The translations under genes and the position numbers were made by a program. The notes beneath the pieces were generated by a model. The model was not told the DNA's origin and did not search any database. It saw nothing but the letters and a program-made list of their open reading frames with translations. DNA of 64,000 nucleotides from Pengzhenrongella sicca (lineage in GTDB: Bacteria > Actinomycetota > Actinomycetes > Actinomycetales > Cellulomonadaceae): assembly GCF_017569225.1 (NCBI RefSeq), contig NZ_CP071868.1:3348001-3412000 (forward strand), in the 5' to 3' direction. This document shows positions 48,449-62,341 of this stretch, piece after piece (the first letter of the stretch is position 1; every line of letters begins with the position of its first letter).

Positions 48449-49498
48449 ATGCCTGTGTACGACCTCCCCCGCGCGGAGCTCGAGAGCTACCTGCCCGACA
48501 TCGGCGAGCCCGCGGACTTCGACGCCTTCTGGGCGAAGACGCTCGCCGAGACCCGCGCGTTCGACCTGAACCTGACCGTGACGCCCGTCGACACCGGCCT
48601 GCGGCTCGTCGACGTCTTCGACGTCGAGTTCGCCGGCTTCGGCGGGCACCCGATCAAGGCGTGGCTCACACGCCCGGCGGCGGCCGTCGCCGGCGCGGGC
48701 CCGCTCCCCGCCGTCGTGGAGTACAACGGGTACGGCGGCGGCCGCGGCCTGCCGCACGAGCACCTCGGCTGGGCGAGCGCCGGCTACGTGAGCCTGTACA
48801 TGGACACGCGCGGGCAGGGCAGCCAGTGGGGCAGCGGCGGCGACACGCCCGACCCGGTCGGCTCCGGGCCGGCCGTCCCCGGCTTCCTCACGCGTGGGCT
48901 GCTCGACCCGGCCGACCACTTCTACCGTCGCGTGTTCACCGACGCGGTGCGCGCGGTCGAGGCGGTGCGCGCCGTCGACGGCGTCGATCCGACGCGCGTC
49001 GCGGTGACCGGCGGAAGCCAGGGCGGCGGCATCACGCTGGCCGTCGCGGGCCTGGTCCCCGGCCTGCTCGCGGCGATGCCCGACGTGCCGTTCGGCAGCC
49101 ACTTCCGCCGCGCCGTCGACGTCGCGGACACGACGCCGTACACCGAGATCACGCAGTACCTCTCGGTCCATCGCGGGCACGCCGACGCGGCCTTCCGGAC
49201 GCTCTCCTACCTCGACGGGGTCTCGTTCGCCCGGCGCGCGAGCGCGCCGGCGCTGTTCTCGGTCGCGCTGATGGACCCGATCTGCCCGCCCTCGACCGTG
49301 TACGCCGCGTACAACCACTACGGCGCGCTCGGGGGCGAGCCCGCCAAGCAGCTCGAGGTCTACCCGTTCAACGAGCACGAGGGGGGCGCCGGGCACCAGT
49401 TCGCGCGGCAGCTGCACTGGCTCGCCGAACTTGCCGGACTCGCCGGACTCGCCGGGGGCGGCGCTACCCCCGGCCACCTCGAGGGGAATGCCCGATGA
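48449..49498 (+). CDS. Acetyl xylan esterase/cephalosporin-C deacetylase family, CE7
   Basis: 349 residues, no signal peptide, so it deacetylates imported oligosaccharides in the cytosol. The CE7 signature MDTRGQGSQWG is near 118-128. The nucleophile is Ser190 in VTGGSQGGG, with Asp276 in ALMDPICPP and His310 in FNEHEGG, the family spacing. ATG 48449 has AAGGA about 10 nt upstream; the open frame extends far upstream but without CE7 similarity. A 9-bp repeat (GCCGGACTC) near the 3' end adds an AGLAGLAG tail. The stop overlaps the epimerase start by 4 nt. Confidence 0.93.
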   Translation: MPVYDLPRAELESYLPDIGEPADFDAFWAKTLAETRAFDLNLTVTPVDTGLRLVDVFDVEFAGFGGHPIKAWLTRPAAAVAGAGPLPAVVEYNGYGGGRGLPHEHLGWASAGYVSLYMDTRGQGSQWGSGGDTPDPVGSGPAVPGFLTRGLLDPADHFYRRVFTDAVRAVEAVRAVDGVDPTRVAVTGGSQGGGITLAVAGLVPGLLAAMPDVPFGSHFRRAVDVADTTPYTEITQYLSVHRGHADAAFRTLSYLDGVSFARRASAPALFSVALMDPICPPSTVYAAYNHYGALGGEPAKQLEVYPFNEHEGGAGHQFARQLHWLAELAGLAGLAGGGATPGHLEGNAR

Positions 49499-50715
49499 CC
49501 GCCTGGACCGACCGCGCCGGCCACCGCGGCTGGCTGTGGGACGAGTCCCTGCGGCTGCTCGAGTTCGGCCGCCGCGCCGTGCCCGCCGGCCAGGGGGCCG
49601 GGTGGCTCGACGACGACGGCACCGTCGACCCCGATCGCCCGGTCTTCACCTGGATCACCGGGCGCACCGCGCACGTGTACGCGCTCGGGCACCTGCTCGG
49701 TGTGCCGGGCTGCCGCCCCGTCGCCGAGCGCGCGATCGCCGCGCTGCGCACCAGCCTCCACGACGACGAGCACGGCGGCTGGTACGCCTCGATCGCGCCG
49801 GACGGCACCCTCGACACCACCAAGAGCGCATACGCGCACGCGTTCGTCGTGCTCGCGGCCTCGACCGGGACCGTCGCGCAGCTCGATGGCGCCCGCGCCC
49901 TGCTCGACGACGCGCTCGCGGTGCTCGACGCCCGGTTCTGGGAGCCCGCCGCGGGCCTGAGCGCGGACGAGTGGGACCGCACGTGGACCACGCTCGAGAC
50001 CTACCGCGGCGTCAACGCCAACATGCACACCGTCGAGGCGCTCCTCGCGGCGGGCGACGCGACCGGCGACGCGCGCTGGCACCAGCGCGCGGCCACGATC
50101 GCGGGGCACGTCGTGGCGTGGGCGGGCGCCAACGGGTGGCGCATCCCCGAGCACTTCGACGCCAGCTGGGCCCCTCAGCTCGAGCTGAACGCCGACCGGC
50201 CCGACGACCCGTTCAAGCCGTACGGGGCCACGGTCGGCCACGGCCTCGAGTGGGCCCGCCTGCTGCTGACCGTCGACGCGGCGCTGCCCGGCGCGCCAGA
50301 CGAGACGCTCGTGGCTGCCGCGGTGGCGCTCTACGATCGCGCGGTCGCGGACGGCTGGGCCGTCGACGGCGCCCCCGGATTCGTGTACACCACGGACTGG
50401 GCCGGCGCTCCCGTCGTCCGCACGCGGATGCACTGGGTGGCCGCCGAGGCGATCGGCGCCGCCGCCGCGCTGCACCGGGTGACCGGCGACGAGCGCTACG
50501 CGGGGGACTACAGCCGCTGGTGGGACTACGCGAGCGAGTTCCTCGTCGACCACGACCGCGGGTCCTGGCACCACGAGCTGGACGCGTCGAACGTGCCGAG
50601 CGCCGACGTCTGGCCCGGCAAGCCCGACCTGTACCACGCGTTCCAGGCGACGCTGCTGCCGCTGCTCCCCCTCGCGCCCGGCCTCGCCGTCGCGGTGCGC
50701 GACGAGCTGGGGTAG
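49495..50715 (+). CDS. AGE-family sugar epimerase/isomerase (N-acylglucosamine 2-epimerase fold)
   Basis: 406 residues forming an (alpha/alpha)6 barrel. TGRTAHVYALGHLLG, HGGWYASI, YAHAFVVLAAS, MHTVEALLAAGD, GHGLEWARLLL and RTRMHWVAAEAIGAAAAL carry the barrel-lining His and Glu residues of the family. The GH-x-x-EW pattern is closest to YihS/mannose isomerase-type members, but cellobiose 2-epimerase or another hexose isomerase is possible. It is coupled to the CE7 esterase by an ATGA overlap, with GAGGGG about 8 nt before ATG 49495. It ends 1 nt before the convergent nagA stop. Confidence 0.88.
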   Translation: MTAWTDRAGHRGWLWDESLRLLEFGRRAVPAGQGAGWLDDDGTVDPDRPVFTWITGRTAHVYALGHLLGVPGCRPVAERAIAALRTSLHDDEHGGWYASIAPDGTLDTTKSAYAHAFVVLAASTGTVAQLDGARALLDDALAVLDARFWEPAAGLSADEWDRTWTTLETYRGVNANMHTVEALLAAGDATGDARWHQRAATIAGHVVAWAGANGWRIPEHFDASWAPQLELNADRPDDPFKPYGATVGHGLEWARLLLTVDAALPGAPDETLVAAAVALYDRAVADGWAVDGAPGFVYTTDWAGAPVVRTRMHWVAAEAIGAAAALHRVTGDERYAGDYSRWWDYASEFLVDHDRGSWHHELDASNVPSADVWPGKPDLYHAFQATLLPLLPLAPGLAVAVRDELG

Positions 50716-50716
50716 C

Positions 50717-51970
50717 TCAGGCCACCCACTCTCCCGCCCGCAGCACGCGCAGCGGCCGCAGCCCGGCGTCGACCTCGACGACGTCGGCGCGGCGGCCGGC
50801 CTCGAGCGCGCCGACGTCGCGGCGCCCGAGCACGCCCGCGGGGGTGCCGCTCGCGGCGAGGACGGCGAGCTCGAGGGCGACCCCCGAGTCGACGACGCAG
50901 CGCACCACGTCGAGCAGGTGCGCCGTGCCGCCCGCGATCGCGTCGCCGTCGGCCAGGCGCGCGACGCCGTCGGCGACCCGGACGCGCATCGGGCCGAGGT
51001 CGTAGGTGCCGTCCGGCATCCCCGCGGCGGCCATCGCGTCGGTGACCAGGGCGATCGAGCCGGCGCCGACGAGGTCGAAGACCGCGCGGATGGTCCCCGG
51101 GACCAGGTGCGTGCCGTCGGCGATGAGCTCGACGACGAGCTCGCCGCGCCCGGCCGCGGCCAGGCACGACGCGATCGGGCCCGGGTCGCGGTGGTGCAGC
51201 GGGCGCATGCCGTTGAACAGGTGCGTGGCGGTGGGCCGCGCCGAGCGGGCGCCGGGGGCCGCCAGCGCCGCGCGCGCGGCCGCGATCGCGGTGTCGACCT
51301 GCTCGGAGGACGCGTCGGTGTGCCCGAACGACGGGATCGCCCCGACCTCGACGAGGGCGTCGATGACGCCGCCCGGGCCGCAGATCCCGGCGACCTCGGG
51401 CGCGATCGTCATGGTCACGAGGTGCCCGCGAGCCGCGGCGGCGATCCGCCGGACGAGCTCGGGGTCGCCCCCGAGCATGTCGGCAGGGTTCTGCGCGCCG
51501 CGCCGGGCCGGCGACAGGAACGGCCCCTCGAGGTGGATCCCGGCGAGCTCGCCGGCGTCGGCGAGGTCAGCCAGCAGCGCGGCCCGGGTGACGAGGGTCC
51601 GCGCGTCCGCGGTCACGAGGGACGCCACCAGCGTCGTCGTGCCGTGGGCGAGGTGCTCGCGCGCCGCCCGCCGGGCTTCGTCGACCGTCGTCGCGTCGGG
51701 GAAGCTCGCTCCGCCGCCGCCGTGGTTGTGCAGGTCGATCAGCCCGGGCAGCAGGGTCGTGCCCGGCGCGGGCGCGGGCGTCGCCGCGACGACGGCGGCG
51801 AGCGCGGCCGGGGCGGTGGCGCTCGCGACCGCCCCGACCCAGACGATCGTGGTGCCCTCGATGACGACGGCGCCGTCGTCGACGACCTGGTACGGCGTGA
51901 CGACGCGCCCGCGCAGCACGACGGGGATCTCGCCAGTCGCCTCGGGAAGAGTCACCTCAGGAGAAGTCAT
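50717..51970 (-). CDS. nagA: N-acetylglucosamine-6-phosphate deacetylase
   Basis: 417 residues. Converts GlcNAc-6-phosphate to glucosamine-6-phosphate in amino-sugar catabolism and wall recycling. Amidohydrolase motifs are present: LIDLHNHGGGG (HxH), IHLEGPFLSPARRGAQNP (metal Glu), SFGHTDAS, THLFNGMRPLHHR and the catalytic Asp in ALVTDAMAA. Length is slightly above the usual 380-400 because of an Ala-rich N-terminal insert. ATG 51970 has GAGAGG about 9 nt upstream. It is monocistronic, tail to tail with the epimerase and divergent from the decarboxylase. Confidence 0.95.
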   Translation of the reverse strand: MTSPEVTLPEATGEIPVVLRGRVVTPYQVVDDGAVVIEGTTIVWVGAVASATAPAALAAVVAATPAPAPGTTLLPGLIDLHNHGGGGASFPDATTVDEARRAAREHLAHGTTTLVASLVTADARTLVTRAALLADLADAGELAGIHLEGPFLSPARRGAQNPADMLGGDPELVRRIAAAARGHLVTMTIAPEVAGICGPGGVIDALVEVGAIPSFGHTDASSEQVDTAIAAARAALAAPGARSARPTATHLFNGMRPLHHRDPGPIASCLAAAGRGELVVELIADGTHLVPGTIRAVFDLVGAGSIALVTDAMAAAGMPDGTYDLGPMRVRVADGVARLADGDAIAGGTAHLLDVVRCVVDSGVALELAVLAASGTPAGVLGRRDVGALEAGRRADVVEVDAGLRPLRVLRAGEWVA

Positions 51971-52123
51971 GGCCCCATCCTCTCGCAGCGCACTGTCGGA
52001 CGGGGCCGCTCGCGGCCGCTCGCGGGCCTCGAGGCAGCCCGCGCGCCGGCAGGCCTTGCCCCAGCGGGCCGCCGAGCAGCAGGGTGGTGCCGTGGCGGGT
52101 GACACGACGTGGGGAGGCGCCCG

Positions 52124-53605
52124 ATGACCGAGCGATACGAGAGCTACGCCGGCGCGCTCGAGCGCGCGAGCGCCTATGCCCGGGACTGGCTGACGGGCCT
52201 GCCCGACCGGCCGATCGGCCCGCGGGTGGCGGCCGACGCCCTCCTGGCCGACCTCGCCGGCGCCCTGCCCGCCGGGCCGACCGACCCGGCCGACGTCGTC
52301 GACCTGCTCGCCGCGGCCGTCGAGCCGGGCCTGATGGCGATCGGGTCGGGGCGCTTCTTCGGCTGGGTCATGGGCGGCACGCTCCCCGCCGCCCTGGCCG
52401 CCGACTGGCTGGTGAGCGCGTGGGACCAGAACGCCGGGATGCGGTACTCGACCCCCGGCGTCGTCGCGGCCGAGGAGGCCGCGGGCGCGTGGCTGCTCGA
52501 CCTGCTCGGCCTGCCGGCCGGCGCGGACGTCGGGTTCGTCACCGGCGCGACGATGGCGAACTTCACGGGGCTGGCCGCCGGGCGCCAGCAGGTGCTCACC
52601 GACGCCGGCTGGGACCTCGACACGCTCGGGCTCACGGGGGCGCCGCGCGTGCGCGTCCTGGCCGGCGCGGAGCGCCACGACTCGGTCGATCTCGCGCTGC
52701 GCTACCTCGGGCTCGGCGCGCCCTCGCTCGTGCCGGCCGACGACCAGGGCCGCATCCGGCTCGACGCGCTCGACGACGCCCTCGCCGCGGGCGCCGGCCC
52801 GACGATCGTCTGCCTGCAGGCGGGCAACGTGCACTCGGGCGCGTTCGACCCGATCGGTCCGGCCGCCGCGCTCGCGCACGCCCACGGCGCCTGGGTGCAC
52901 GTCGACGGGGCGTTCGGCCTGTGGGCCGCCGCCTCGCCCGCGCTGCGCGGGCTGCTCGCCGGCTACGCGGCGGCGGACTCGTGGGCGACCGACGCGCACA
53001 AGACCCTCAACGTGCCCTACGACTGCGGCATCGCGATCGTCGCGCGGCCCGCTCCCCTGCGCGCCGCGCTCGGGGTGCACGCGAGCTACCTGATGCCGGC
53101 GGATCCCGGCCCGGGCGACCCGTTCGAGCGGGTGCCGGAGTTCTCGCGCCGCGCGCGGGGCGTCCCGGTCTGGGCCGCGCTGCGCTCGCTCGGCCGCGCC
53201 GGCGTCGCCGACCTCGTCGACGGCCTCGCTCGCAACGCCCGCGCGCTGGCCGCGGGGATGGCCGGCATCGAGGGTGCACGGGTGCTCAACGACGTCGTCT
53301 ACACGCAGGTCAGCGTCGCGTTCGAGGACGACGCGCGCACTCGCGACGTCGTGGCTCGGCTGCTGGCCGGCGGGACCACCTGGATGTCGGGGTCACGGTG
53401 GCAGGCCCGCGACATCATGCGGATCTCGGTGAGCAACTTCGCGACCGACGACGCCGATGTCGCCGCCTCGGTCGAGGCGGTCCGCCGCGCCGCGCAGGCC
53501 AGTCAGAACGAACAAGGCCGCCAGCGGGAGGACACCGGCCAGCCCGATCGAAACGGTCAGAAGAGCCGGGCGCCCGAGTCGTCGACGCCGCGCATCGCGT
53601 CGTAG
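52124..53605 (+). CDS. PLP-dependent decarboxylase (group II family)
   Basis: 493 residues of the fold-type I aromatic-L-amino-acid/glutamate decarboxylase group. The PLP lysine is in [32 protein letters not shown] carries the cofactor-binding Asp, and [17 protein letters not shown] the phosphate-binding loop. The substrate cannot be assigned; many actinobacterial homologues are annotated only as aspartate aminotransferase family proteins. ATG 52124 has GGGGAGG 6 nt upstream. The final 49 nt overlap the 3' end of nucS on the other strand, and the C-terminal 25 residues are polar and non-conserved. Confidence 0.88.
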   Translation: MTERYESYAGALERASAYARDWLTGLPDRPIGPRVAADALLADLAGALPAGPTDPADVVDLLAAAVEPGLMAIGSGRFFGWVMGGTLPAALAADWLVSAWDQNAGMRYSTPGVVAAEEAAGAWLLDLLGLPAGADVGFVTGATMANFTGLAAGRQQVLTDAGWDLDTLGLTGAPRVRVLAGAERHDSVDLALRYLGLGAPSLVPADDQGRIRLDALDDALAAGAGPTIVCLQAGNVHSGAFDPIGPAAALAHAHGAWVHVDGAFGLWAAASPALRGLLAGYAAADSWATDAHKTLNVPYDCGIAIVARPAPLRAALGVHASYLMPADPGPGDPFERVPEFSRRARGVPVWAALRSLGRAGVADLVDGLARNARALAAGMAGIEGARVLNDVVYTQVSVAFEDDARTRDVVARLLAGGTTWMSGSRWQARDIMRISVSNFATDDADVAASVEAVRRAAQASQNEQGRQREDTGQPDRNGQKSRAPESSTPRIAS

Positions 53606-54252
53606 TCGAGCACCAGGCAGCCGATGCCGCGGTCCGTCGCGAGCACGCGCGCCTGCGGCTTGATCTCCTGGGCCGCGAAGACGCCGCGCACGGGCGCCAG
53701 GTGCGGGTCCCGGTTCAGCAGCTCGAGGTACCGCGTGAGCTGTTCGACGCCGTCGATGTCCCCGCGCCGCTTGATCTCGATCGCGATCGTCGCGCCGGCC
53801 GCGTCGCGCGCGAGGATGTCCACCGGGCCGATCGCCGTCGGGTATTCGCGGCGCACGAGGCGCGCACCCGCGCCGAGCAGCTCGATCTGCGCCGCAAGCA
53901 TGACCTGCAGGTGCGCCTCGACGCCGTCCTTGATCAGGCCGGGATCGACGCCGAGCTCGTGCGCCGAGTCGTGCAACACCTCGTGCAGCTCGATCACGAG
54001 CCGGTCGTCGCTCTTGGCGTGCTGCACGACCCACACCTGCACGACGCCGCGGGCCGCCGCGTCCTCGTCGGCGGCCGTCACGACGAGCTTGCACGGCGGG
54101 CTCATCCAGTTCAGCGGCTTGTACGACCCGCCGTCGGAGTGCAGCAGGACGCTGCCGTCCGCCTTGACCACGAGCAGCCGCGTGGCGAGCGGCAGGTGCG
54201 CGTTCAGCCGGCCGGAGTACTCGGCCGAGCACGTCGCGACGACCAGGCGCAC
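53557..54252 (-). CDS. nucS: Mismatch endonuclease NucS (EndoMS)
   Basis: 231 residues. Makes double-strand cuts at mismatches in the non-canonical mismatch repair pathway of actinobacteria that lack MutS/MutL. The nuclease core [21 protein letters not shown] (written here as two parts: [18 protein letters not shown]) supplies the Asp, Glu and Lys of the PD-(D/E)xK site. An N-terminal DNA-binding domain ([24 protein letters not shown]) is intact. The final RLF is the usual beta-clamp-binding tail. GTG 54252 has AAGGA about 10 nt upstream. It is the last gene after the ATP synthase operon and DUF2550. Confidence 0.96.
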   Translation of the reverse strand: MRLVVATCSAEYSGRLNAHLPLATRLLVVKADGSVLLHSDGGSYKPLNWMSPPCKLVVTAADEDAAARGVVQVWVVQHAKSDDRLVIELHEVLHDSAHELGVDPGLIKDGVEAHLQVMLAAQIELLGAGARLVRREYPTAIGPVDILARDAAGATIAIEIKRRGDIDGVEQLTRYLELLNRDPHLAPVRGVFAAQEIKPQARVLATDRGIGCLVLDYDAMRGVDDSGARLF

Positions 54253-54331
54253 GGGGGGACGTCCTTCGAGAGTGGGAAAGTTCGGGTGGGGAAAGAGTCC
54301 GGGTCGGGGCGGCAGTGCCCGGCGAGACGGG

Positions 54332-54763
54332 CTAGATGATCCGGATCACGGTGCTCGGGGGCGCCGCCTCGAGCCACGAGGCGAGCCCCGCGTAGGCCTC
54401 GGGCGACATCGTGAGCTCGAAGTCGTCGTCGAGGTGGCGGCACCGCACGAGGTAGAGGTCCCCGCGGCCGGCACCCGCGAGCGAGACCCGGCCGACCACC
54501 TCGAACTGGGCGCGCCGCCACGACCGGGACGGGCGGGGCGCGAGCGACCACGACCGCCACCAGTCGAGCCGGCCCGCGCCGTACTGCGCGATCCCCGCGA
54601 CCCACGGGCCGTCCGCGGGCTGTGCGGGGCGGGCGGCGCACTCGAAGGAGCCGACCCGCCCCGACAGGGTCCGGATCCGCGACGCGATGAGCGCGAAGAC
54701 GGCGACCGCGCAGGCCAGGACCAGGCAGACCGCGACCCCGACGAGGGTCACCGTCATCGACAT
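54332..54763 (-). CDS. DUF2550 membrane protein
   Basis: 143 residues with one N-terminal membrane helix (about 6-28, [19 protein letters not shown]) and a cytosolic domain with GVAQYG-like [18 protein letters not shown] and a beta-rich core. This family follows atpC in many actinobacteria (the Rv1312 position); its function is unknown. ATG 54763 and ATG 54757 are both possible starts. It begins 15 nt after the atpC stop and is probably in the atp transcript. Confidence 0.88.
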   Translation of the reverse strand: MSMTVTLVGVAVCLVLACAVAVFALIASRIRTLSGRVGSFECAARPAQPADGPWVAGIAQYGAGRLDWWRSWSLAPRPSRSWRRAQFEVVGRVSLAGAGRGDLYLVRCRHLDDDFELTMSPEAYAGLASWLEAAPPSTVIRII

Positions 54764-54778
54764 GTCGTCAGGTGCCGG

Positions 54779-55056
54779 TCAGCGGGACGCTGCGTCGGTG
54801 CTCATCGTGACGGAGTCCGCCACGATGGTCACGCGGTTCGCGTCCACGGACAGGAATCCGCCGGCGACCGTCCCGCTCACGTGCGCGCCGGAGACCGGCG
54901 TGACCCGGATCTCCCCGGCGCGCAGCACCGACAGCAGCGGCGAGTGGCCGGGCAGGATCCCGATCTCCCCGTCCGCGGCCGGCGCGCTGACCATGCTCGC
55001 CTCGCCGGACCAGATCTTGCGATCGGCCGCGACGAGGTCCACGTCGAGGTGCGCCA

Positions 55057-55057
<1 letters not shown>
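54779..55057 (-). CDS. atpC: ATP synthase epsilon subunit
   Basis: 92 residues, consisting mainly of the N-terminal beta-sandwich (LDVDLVAADRKIWSGEASMV; IGILPGHSPLLSVLRAGEI). The C-terminal inhibitory helical hairpin of longer epsilon subunits (about 135 residues) is absent, so epsilon inhibition of ATP hydrolysis is probably reduced or works differently. Starts 1 nt inside the atpD stop (TGATG). Confidence 0.95.
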
Positions 55058-56634
<1,577 letters not shown>

Positions 56635-57531
56635 TCAGGGCGTCGCGAGCGCATCGGCGCCCGAGACGATCTCGCTGATCTCCTGGGTGATCTCCGACTG
56701 GCGGGCCTGGTTGGCGCGCCGCGTGTAGTCGCGGATCAGGTCCTCGGCGTTCTCCGTCGCTGTGTGCATCGCCCGCTGACGCGCGGCGAGCTCCGAGGCC
56801 CCGGCCTGCAGCAGGCAGCTGTAGATCCGGCTGCGCACGTAGCGCGGCAGGAGCGCGTCGAGCACGTCCTCGGGCGAGGGCTCGAAGTCGTACAGCGGCA
56901 GGGTCTCGCTCGGCTCCACCGGCGCGACCCCCTCGACGATCTCGAGGGGGAGCATCCGGATGACCCGCGGGACCTGCGTGACCATGTTCACGAACTGGGT
57001 GAACACGACGTGCACCTCGGCGACGCCACCGTCGTCGGCGGGAGCGAGAAACGCCGCGAGCAGCGTGTCCGCGATCTCCTGCGCCTGCTCGGCCGTCGGG
57101 GCGTCCGTCTCGCCGGACCAGCTCTGCACGACCTCGCGGCCGCGGAATGCGTAGAACGACACGCCGCGGCGGCCGGCCACGTAGAGCGCGACCTCCTTGC
57201 CCTGGCCCTGCAGGAGCTCGACGAGCTTCTCGCTCTCGCGCAGGACGCTAGCGGTGTAGGCGCCCGCCATCCCGCGGTCGGCCGTCGCCACGAGCACGGC
57301 GACGCGCTTCGTGTCGCTGCGCTCCGTCGTCAGGGGGTGCCCGACGTCGGAGTGCGTCGCGACCGCGGAGACGGCCCGGGTGATCGCCCGGGCGTACGGC
57401 GCGGCGGCGGCCACGCGGCCGCGCGCCTTGCCGATGCGCGAGGCCGCGATGAGCTCCATCGCGCGGAAGATCTTCTTCAGCGACTGTGTCGACCGGATCC
57501 GCTCCCGGTAGACGCGCTGCTGGCCCGCCAC
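56635..57531 (-). CDS. atpG: ATP synthase gamma subunit
   Basis: 298 residues; the rotor shaft of F1. The terminal helices are canonical ([54 protein letters not shown], each conserved in parts). GTG 57531 begins 1 nt after the atpA stop. Confidence 0.97.
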   Translation of the reverse strand: MAGQQRVYRERIRSTQSLKKIFRAMELIAASRIGKARGRVAAAAPYARAITRAVSAVATHSDVGHPLTTERSDTKRVAVLVATADRGMAGAYTASVLRESEKLVELLQGQGKEVALYVAGRRGVSFYAFRGREVVQSWSGETDAPTAEQAQEIADTLLAAFLAPADDGGVAEVHVVFTQFVNMVTQVPRVIRMLPLEIVEGVAPVEPSETLPLYDFEPSPEDVLDALLPRYVRSRIYSCLLQAGASELAARQRAMHTATENAEDLIRDYTRRANQARQSEITQEISEIVSGADALATP

Positions 57532-57532
57532 G

Positions 57533-59158
<1,626 letters not shown>

Positions 59159-59236
59159 TGCTCTTCTCCCGTCGTGTCCGGCCCAACAACAGTGCGCCGG
59201 TCAAATGTGTCGTGCGGTGCGGCAGTACGCCGACCG

Positions 59237-60048
59237 TCAGCTAGCAAGTCGTCGTCGAGCATCGTCGAGGCGCGAGAGCACGGTCGAGTCCACGACATCG
59301 GACCCGATCTGGATCCGCAGGCCGCCGATCACGCCGGCGTCCACGGTCACGTTCAGCTGGACCTGGCCGCCGTACGCCTGCCCCAAGATCGCGGCGAGGC
59401 GGTCGCGCTGCGCGTCGCTGAGCTCCGCGGCGGAGGTCACCGACGCGACGAGGCGGTTGCGGCGCGCGGCGGCGAGGTCACCCGCGTGCCCCAGGGTCGC
59501 GGCGAACCGGCGCCCGCGCGGGTGCGCGGTCGCCCGGCGCGCGATGAGCGCCGTCACGGGGGCCGCGCGGCCAGCCAGGATCTGGTCGACGAGCGCGATC
59601 CGGCGGTCGGCCGCCACGGTGGTGTCGAACAGCGCGCGACGCACCTCGCGCTGGCCGATGAGCGCCCTCGTGATGCGGAACAGCTCGTCCTCCACGCGGA
59701 CCAGCTCGTCGTCGGCCTCGGCCGAGGCGAGCACGGCCTGGAAGCCGAGCTCCTCGATCGCCTCGGCCAGGTCCGCCTCGGCGGACCAGCGCGAGCGCAC
59801 GAGCGAGTCGACCAGGTCGATCACCTCGGGGGTGGCCCGCGCGAGCACGGCCCGAGACAGCCCGGCCTTGGCGTCGCCGTCGATGGACGGGTCCGTTAGG
59901 GTGCGGCGCAACGAGCCCGAGCCGTCGAGGGCGTCGACCAGGGCGAATAGCTGCTCGCCCAGCTCGGACGCCCGGACTCCGGCGCCGCGCAGCACGGGGT
60001 CGAACCGCGCGGTGGCCTCCTCGAGCGAGACCCGGCTCGTCGCGCGCA

Positions 60049-60049
<1 letters not shown>
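59237..60049 (-). CDS. atpH: ATP synthase delta subunit
   Basis: 270 residues, longer than the E. coli delta (177) but usual for actinobacteria. The C-terminal half shows the delta signature (VQLNVTVDAGVIGGLRIQIGSDVVDSTV in two conserved blocks). It is not fused to a b-type subunit, unlike mycobacterial AtpFH. ATG 60049 is preferred to GTG 60052 because AAGGGG is correctly spaced (about 5 nt) only for the ATG; it shares 1 nt with the atpF stop. Confidence 0.96.
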
Positions 60050-60908
<859 letters not shown>

Positions 60909-60950
60909 TCAGCGAAGCGAGGACGTCCGGGTCCCCGCTCAGTTTGTGGG

Positions 60951-61808
60951 TCAGTGCTCTTCTTCGATCGACAGGCTCAGGTAGACGGCCGTCAGCACGA
61001 CGAAGATATAGGCCTGCAGCGCCGCGACGAAGACCTCGAAGAGCGTCAGCGCGAGCGCACTCACGAAGGTCAAGGCGCCGAACGCCTTCATCGCGGGCGC
61101 GGCCTCGATGATGAAGAACTGCGTGGCCGACAGGCACAGCACGAGCATGAGGTGCCCGGCGACCATGTTGGCCATGAGCCGGATCGCCAGCGTCGCGGGC
61201 CGCAGCACGAACACCGTGAGGAACTCGATCGGCGTGAGCAGCACGTACATGAACGTCGGCACGCCGGGCGGGAACAGGCTGTTCTTGAGGAACCCACCCA
61301 GACCGTGCGCCTTGATGCCCGCGCCGAGGTACATCGCGAACACCCAGAGCGCGAGCAGCAGCGGCAGCCCGATGAGCGAGGTCCCGGCGATGTTCAGGAA
61401 CGGGATCACGCTCGTGAGGTTGAAGAACAGGATCGCGCAGAAGATCGTCGTCAGGAGCGCGACGTACTTGCGCGCGTGCGCCTTTCCGAGGATCTCCTCG
61501 GCGACATTGACCCGGACGAAGTCCAGGATCATCTCGATCGCGTTCTGAAAGCGGCCGGGCACGAGCGTCGCTCGGCGAGCCGCAATCAGGAAGACGGCGA
61601 GAAGCGCCACCAGCGCGACCATGCGCACGAGCTGCAGGCGGTTGAACTCGAAGGGCGTGCCCTCGAAGAGGAACGGCGCGGGGAAGAAGTCGGCGATCGA
61701 CGGGGCGTGAAATCCGCTGTCGCCTTCACCGGTAGCGGCTAAGGGAAGGATCGTCGCGAGGCTGAACAGTGCGTGCTCCCTGAAATCGCGGCTTGCAGGC
61801 GGACGCAT
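60951..61808 (-). CDS. atpB: ATP synthase a subunit
   Basis: 285 residues with five to six membrane helices; forms the proton half-channels. The essential Arg is in RPATLAIRLMANMVAGHL, and the C-terminal VFVAALQAYIFVVLTAVYLSLS is conserved. ATG 61808 lacks a ribosome site. CTG 61769 lies 6 nt after AGGGAG and would give a more typical N-terminus (about 272 residues), so the true start is uncertain. The 92 nt before it contain TACGCT on the minus strand (61852-61857), a possible -10 for the atp genes. Confidence 0.95.
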   Translation of the reverse strand: MRPPASRDFREHALFSLATILPLAATGEGDSGFHAPSIADFFPAPFLFEGTPFEFNRLQLVRMVALVALLAVFLIAARRATLVPGRFQNAIEMILDFVRVNVAEEILGKAHARKYVALLTTIFCAILFFNLTSVIPFLNIAGTSLIGLPLLLALWVFAMYLGAGIKAHGLGGFLKNSLFPPGVPTFMYVLLTPIEFLTVFVLRPATLAIRLMANMVAGHLMLVLCLSATQFFIIEAAPAMKAFGALTFVSALALTLFEVFVAALQAYIFVVLTAVYLSLSIEEEH

Positions 61809-61900
61809 TCATGCTCGCGCGCCGTCGGGCCTGCCTTCATGAATCGGTCGAAGCGTAACCCACAGACCGTACCGCGCGCGGCCTGGGGGCCGGGCCGGGC

Positions 61901-62341
61901 TCAGTCTCCGGGCGGGGTGACGTACGGCACTCGGCCCGCGTTCACGGCCCGCAGGTCGAGCGCCGCCGAGCCGATGACCCCCGCGATCAGCACCGCCGCG
62001 AGCACGCCGCGGCTATAGAAGTCCTGCCCGCGCAGCACCGCGAGCACGGCGATGAGCACGACGAACTTCCCGAGCCAGGCTCCCAGCACGACCGCCGCCA
62101 TCTTCGTCGGCGACGACCCCGAAGTCACCAGCATCGACACGACAGTCGTGCCCGAGAACACCAGCGCGAGCCCGACGCCGATCAGCGCGCCCCACACCCC
62201 GGGCGTGCCCGCGACGGCGTACCCGACCCCCACCCCGAGCACGGTCAGGGCGGCGAGCAGGGCGAGCATCCCGCGCAGGGCGGCCCGGAAGACCCCGTCG
62301 ACCGGATCGGGGCGGGGCGCGGGTGCGCCGGCGGCTGTCAT
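61901..62341 (-). CDS. atpI: AtpI-like membrane protein
   Basis: 146 residues with four predicted membrane helices (ALLAALTVLGVGVGYAVAG; GALIGVGLALVFSGTTVV; ALGAWLGKF-type MAAVVLGAWLGKFVVLIAVLAV; GVLAAVLIAGVIGSAALDL). It occupies the atpI position between the wecA-like gene and atpB and resembles actinobacterial AtpI homologues, which help c-ring assembly in some bacteria. Direct motif evidence is limited. ATG 62341 overlaps the wecA stop by 4 nt. Confidence 0.8.
   Translation of the reverse strand: MTAAGAPAPRPDPVDGVFRAALRGMLALLAALTVLGVGVGYAVAGTPGVWGALIGVGLALVFSGTTVVSMLVTSGSSPTKMAAVVLGAWLGKFVVLIAVLAVLRGQDFYSRGVLAAVLIAGVIGSAALDLRAVNAGRVPYVTPPGD

Noticed and set aside
46915-50715. A 1266-codon plus-strand frame running through lacI and the esterase into the epimerase
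   Set aside because: Only the part from ATG 49495 has AGE-family similarity; the rest is Arg-rich antisense or out-of-frame sequence over lacI and the CE7 gene.
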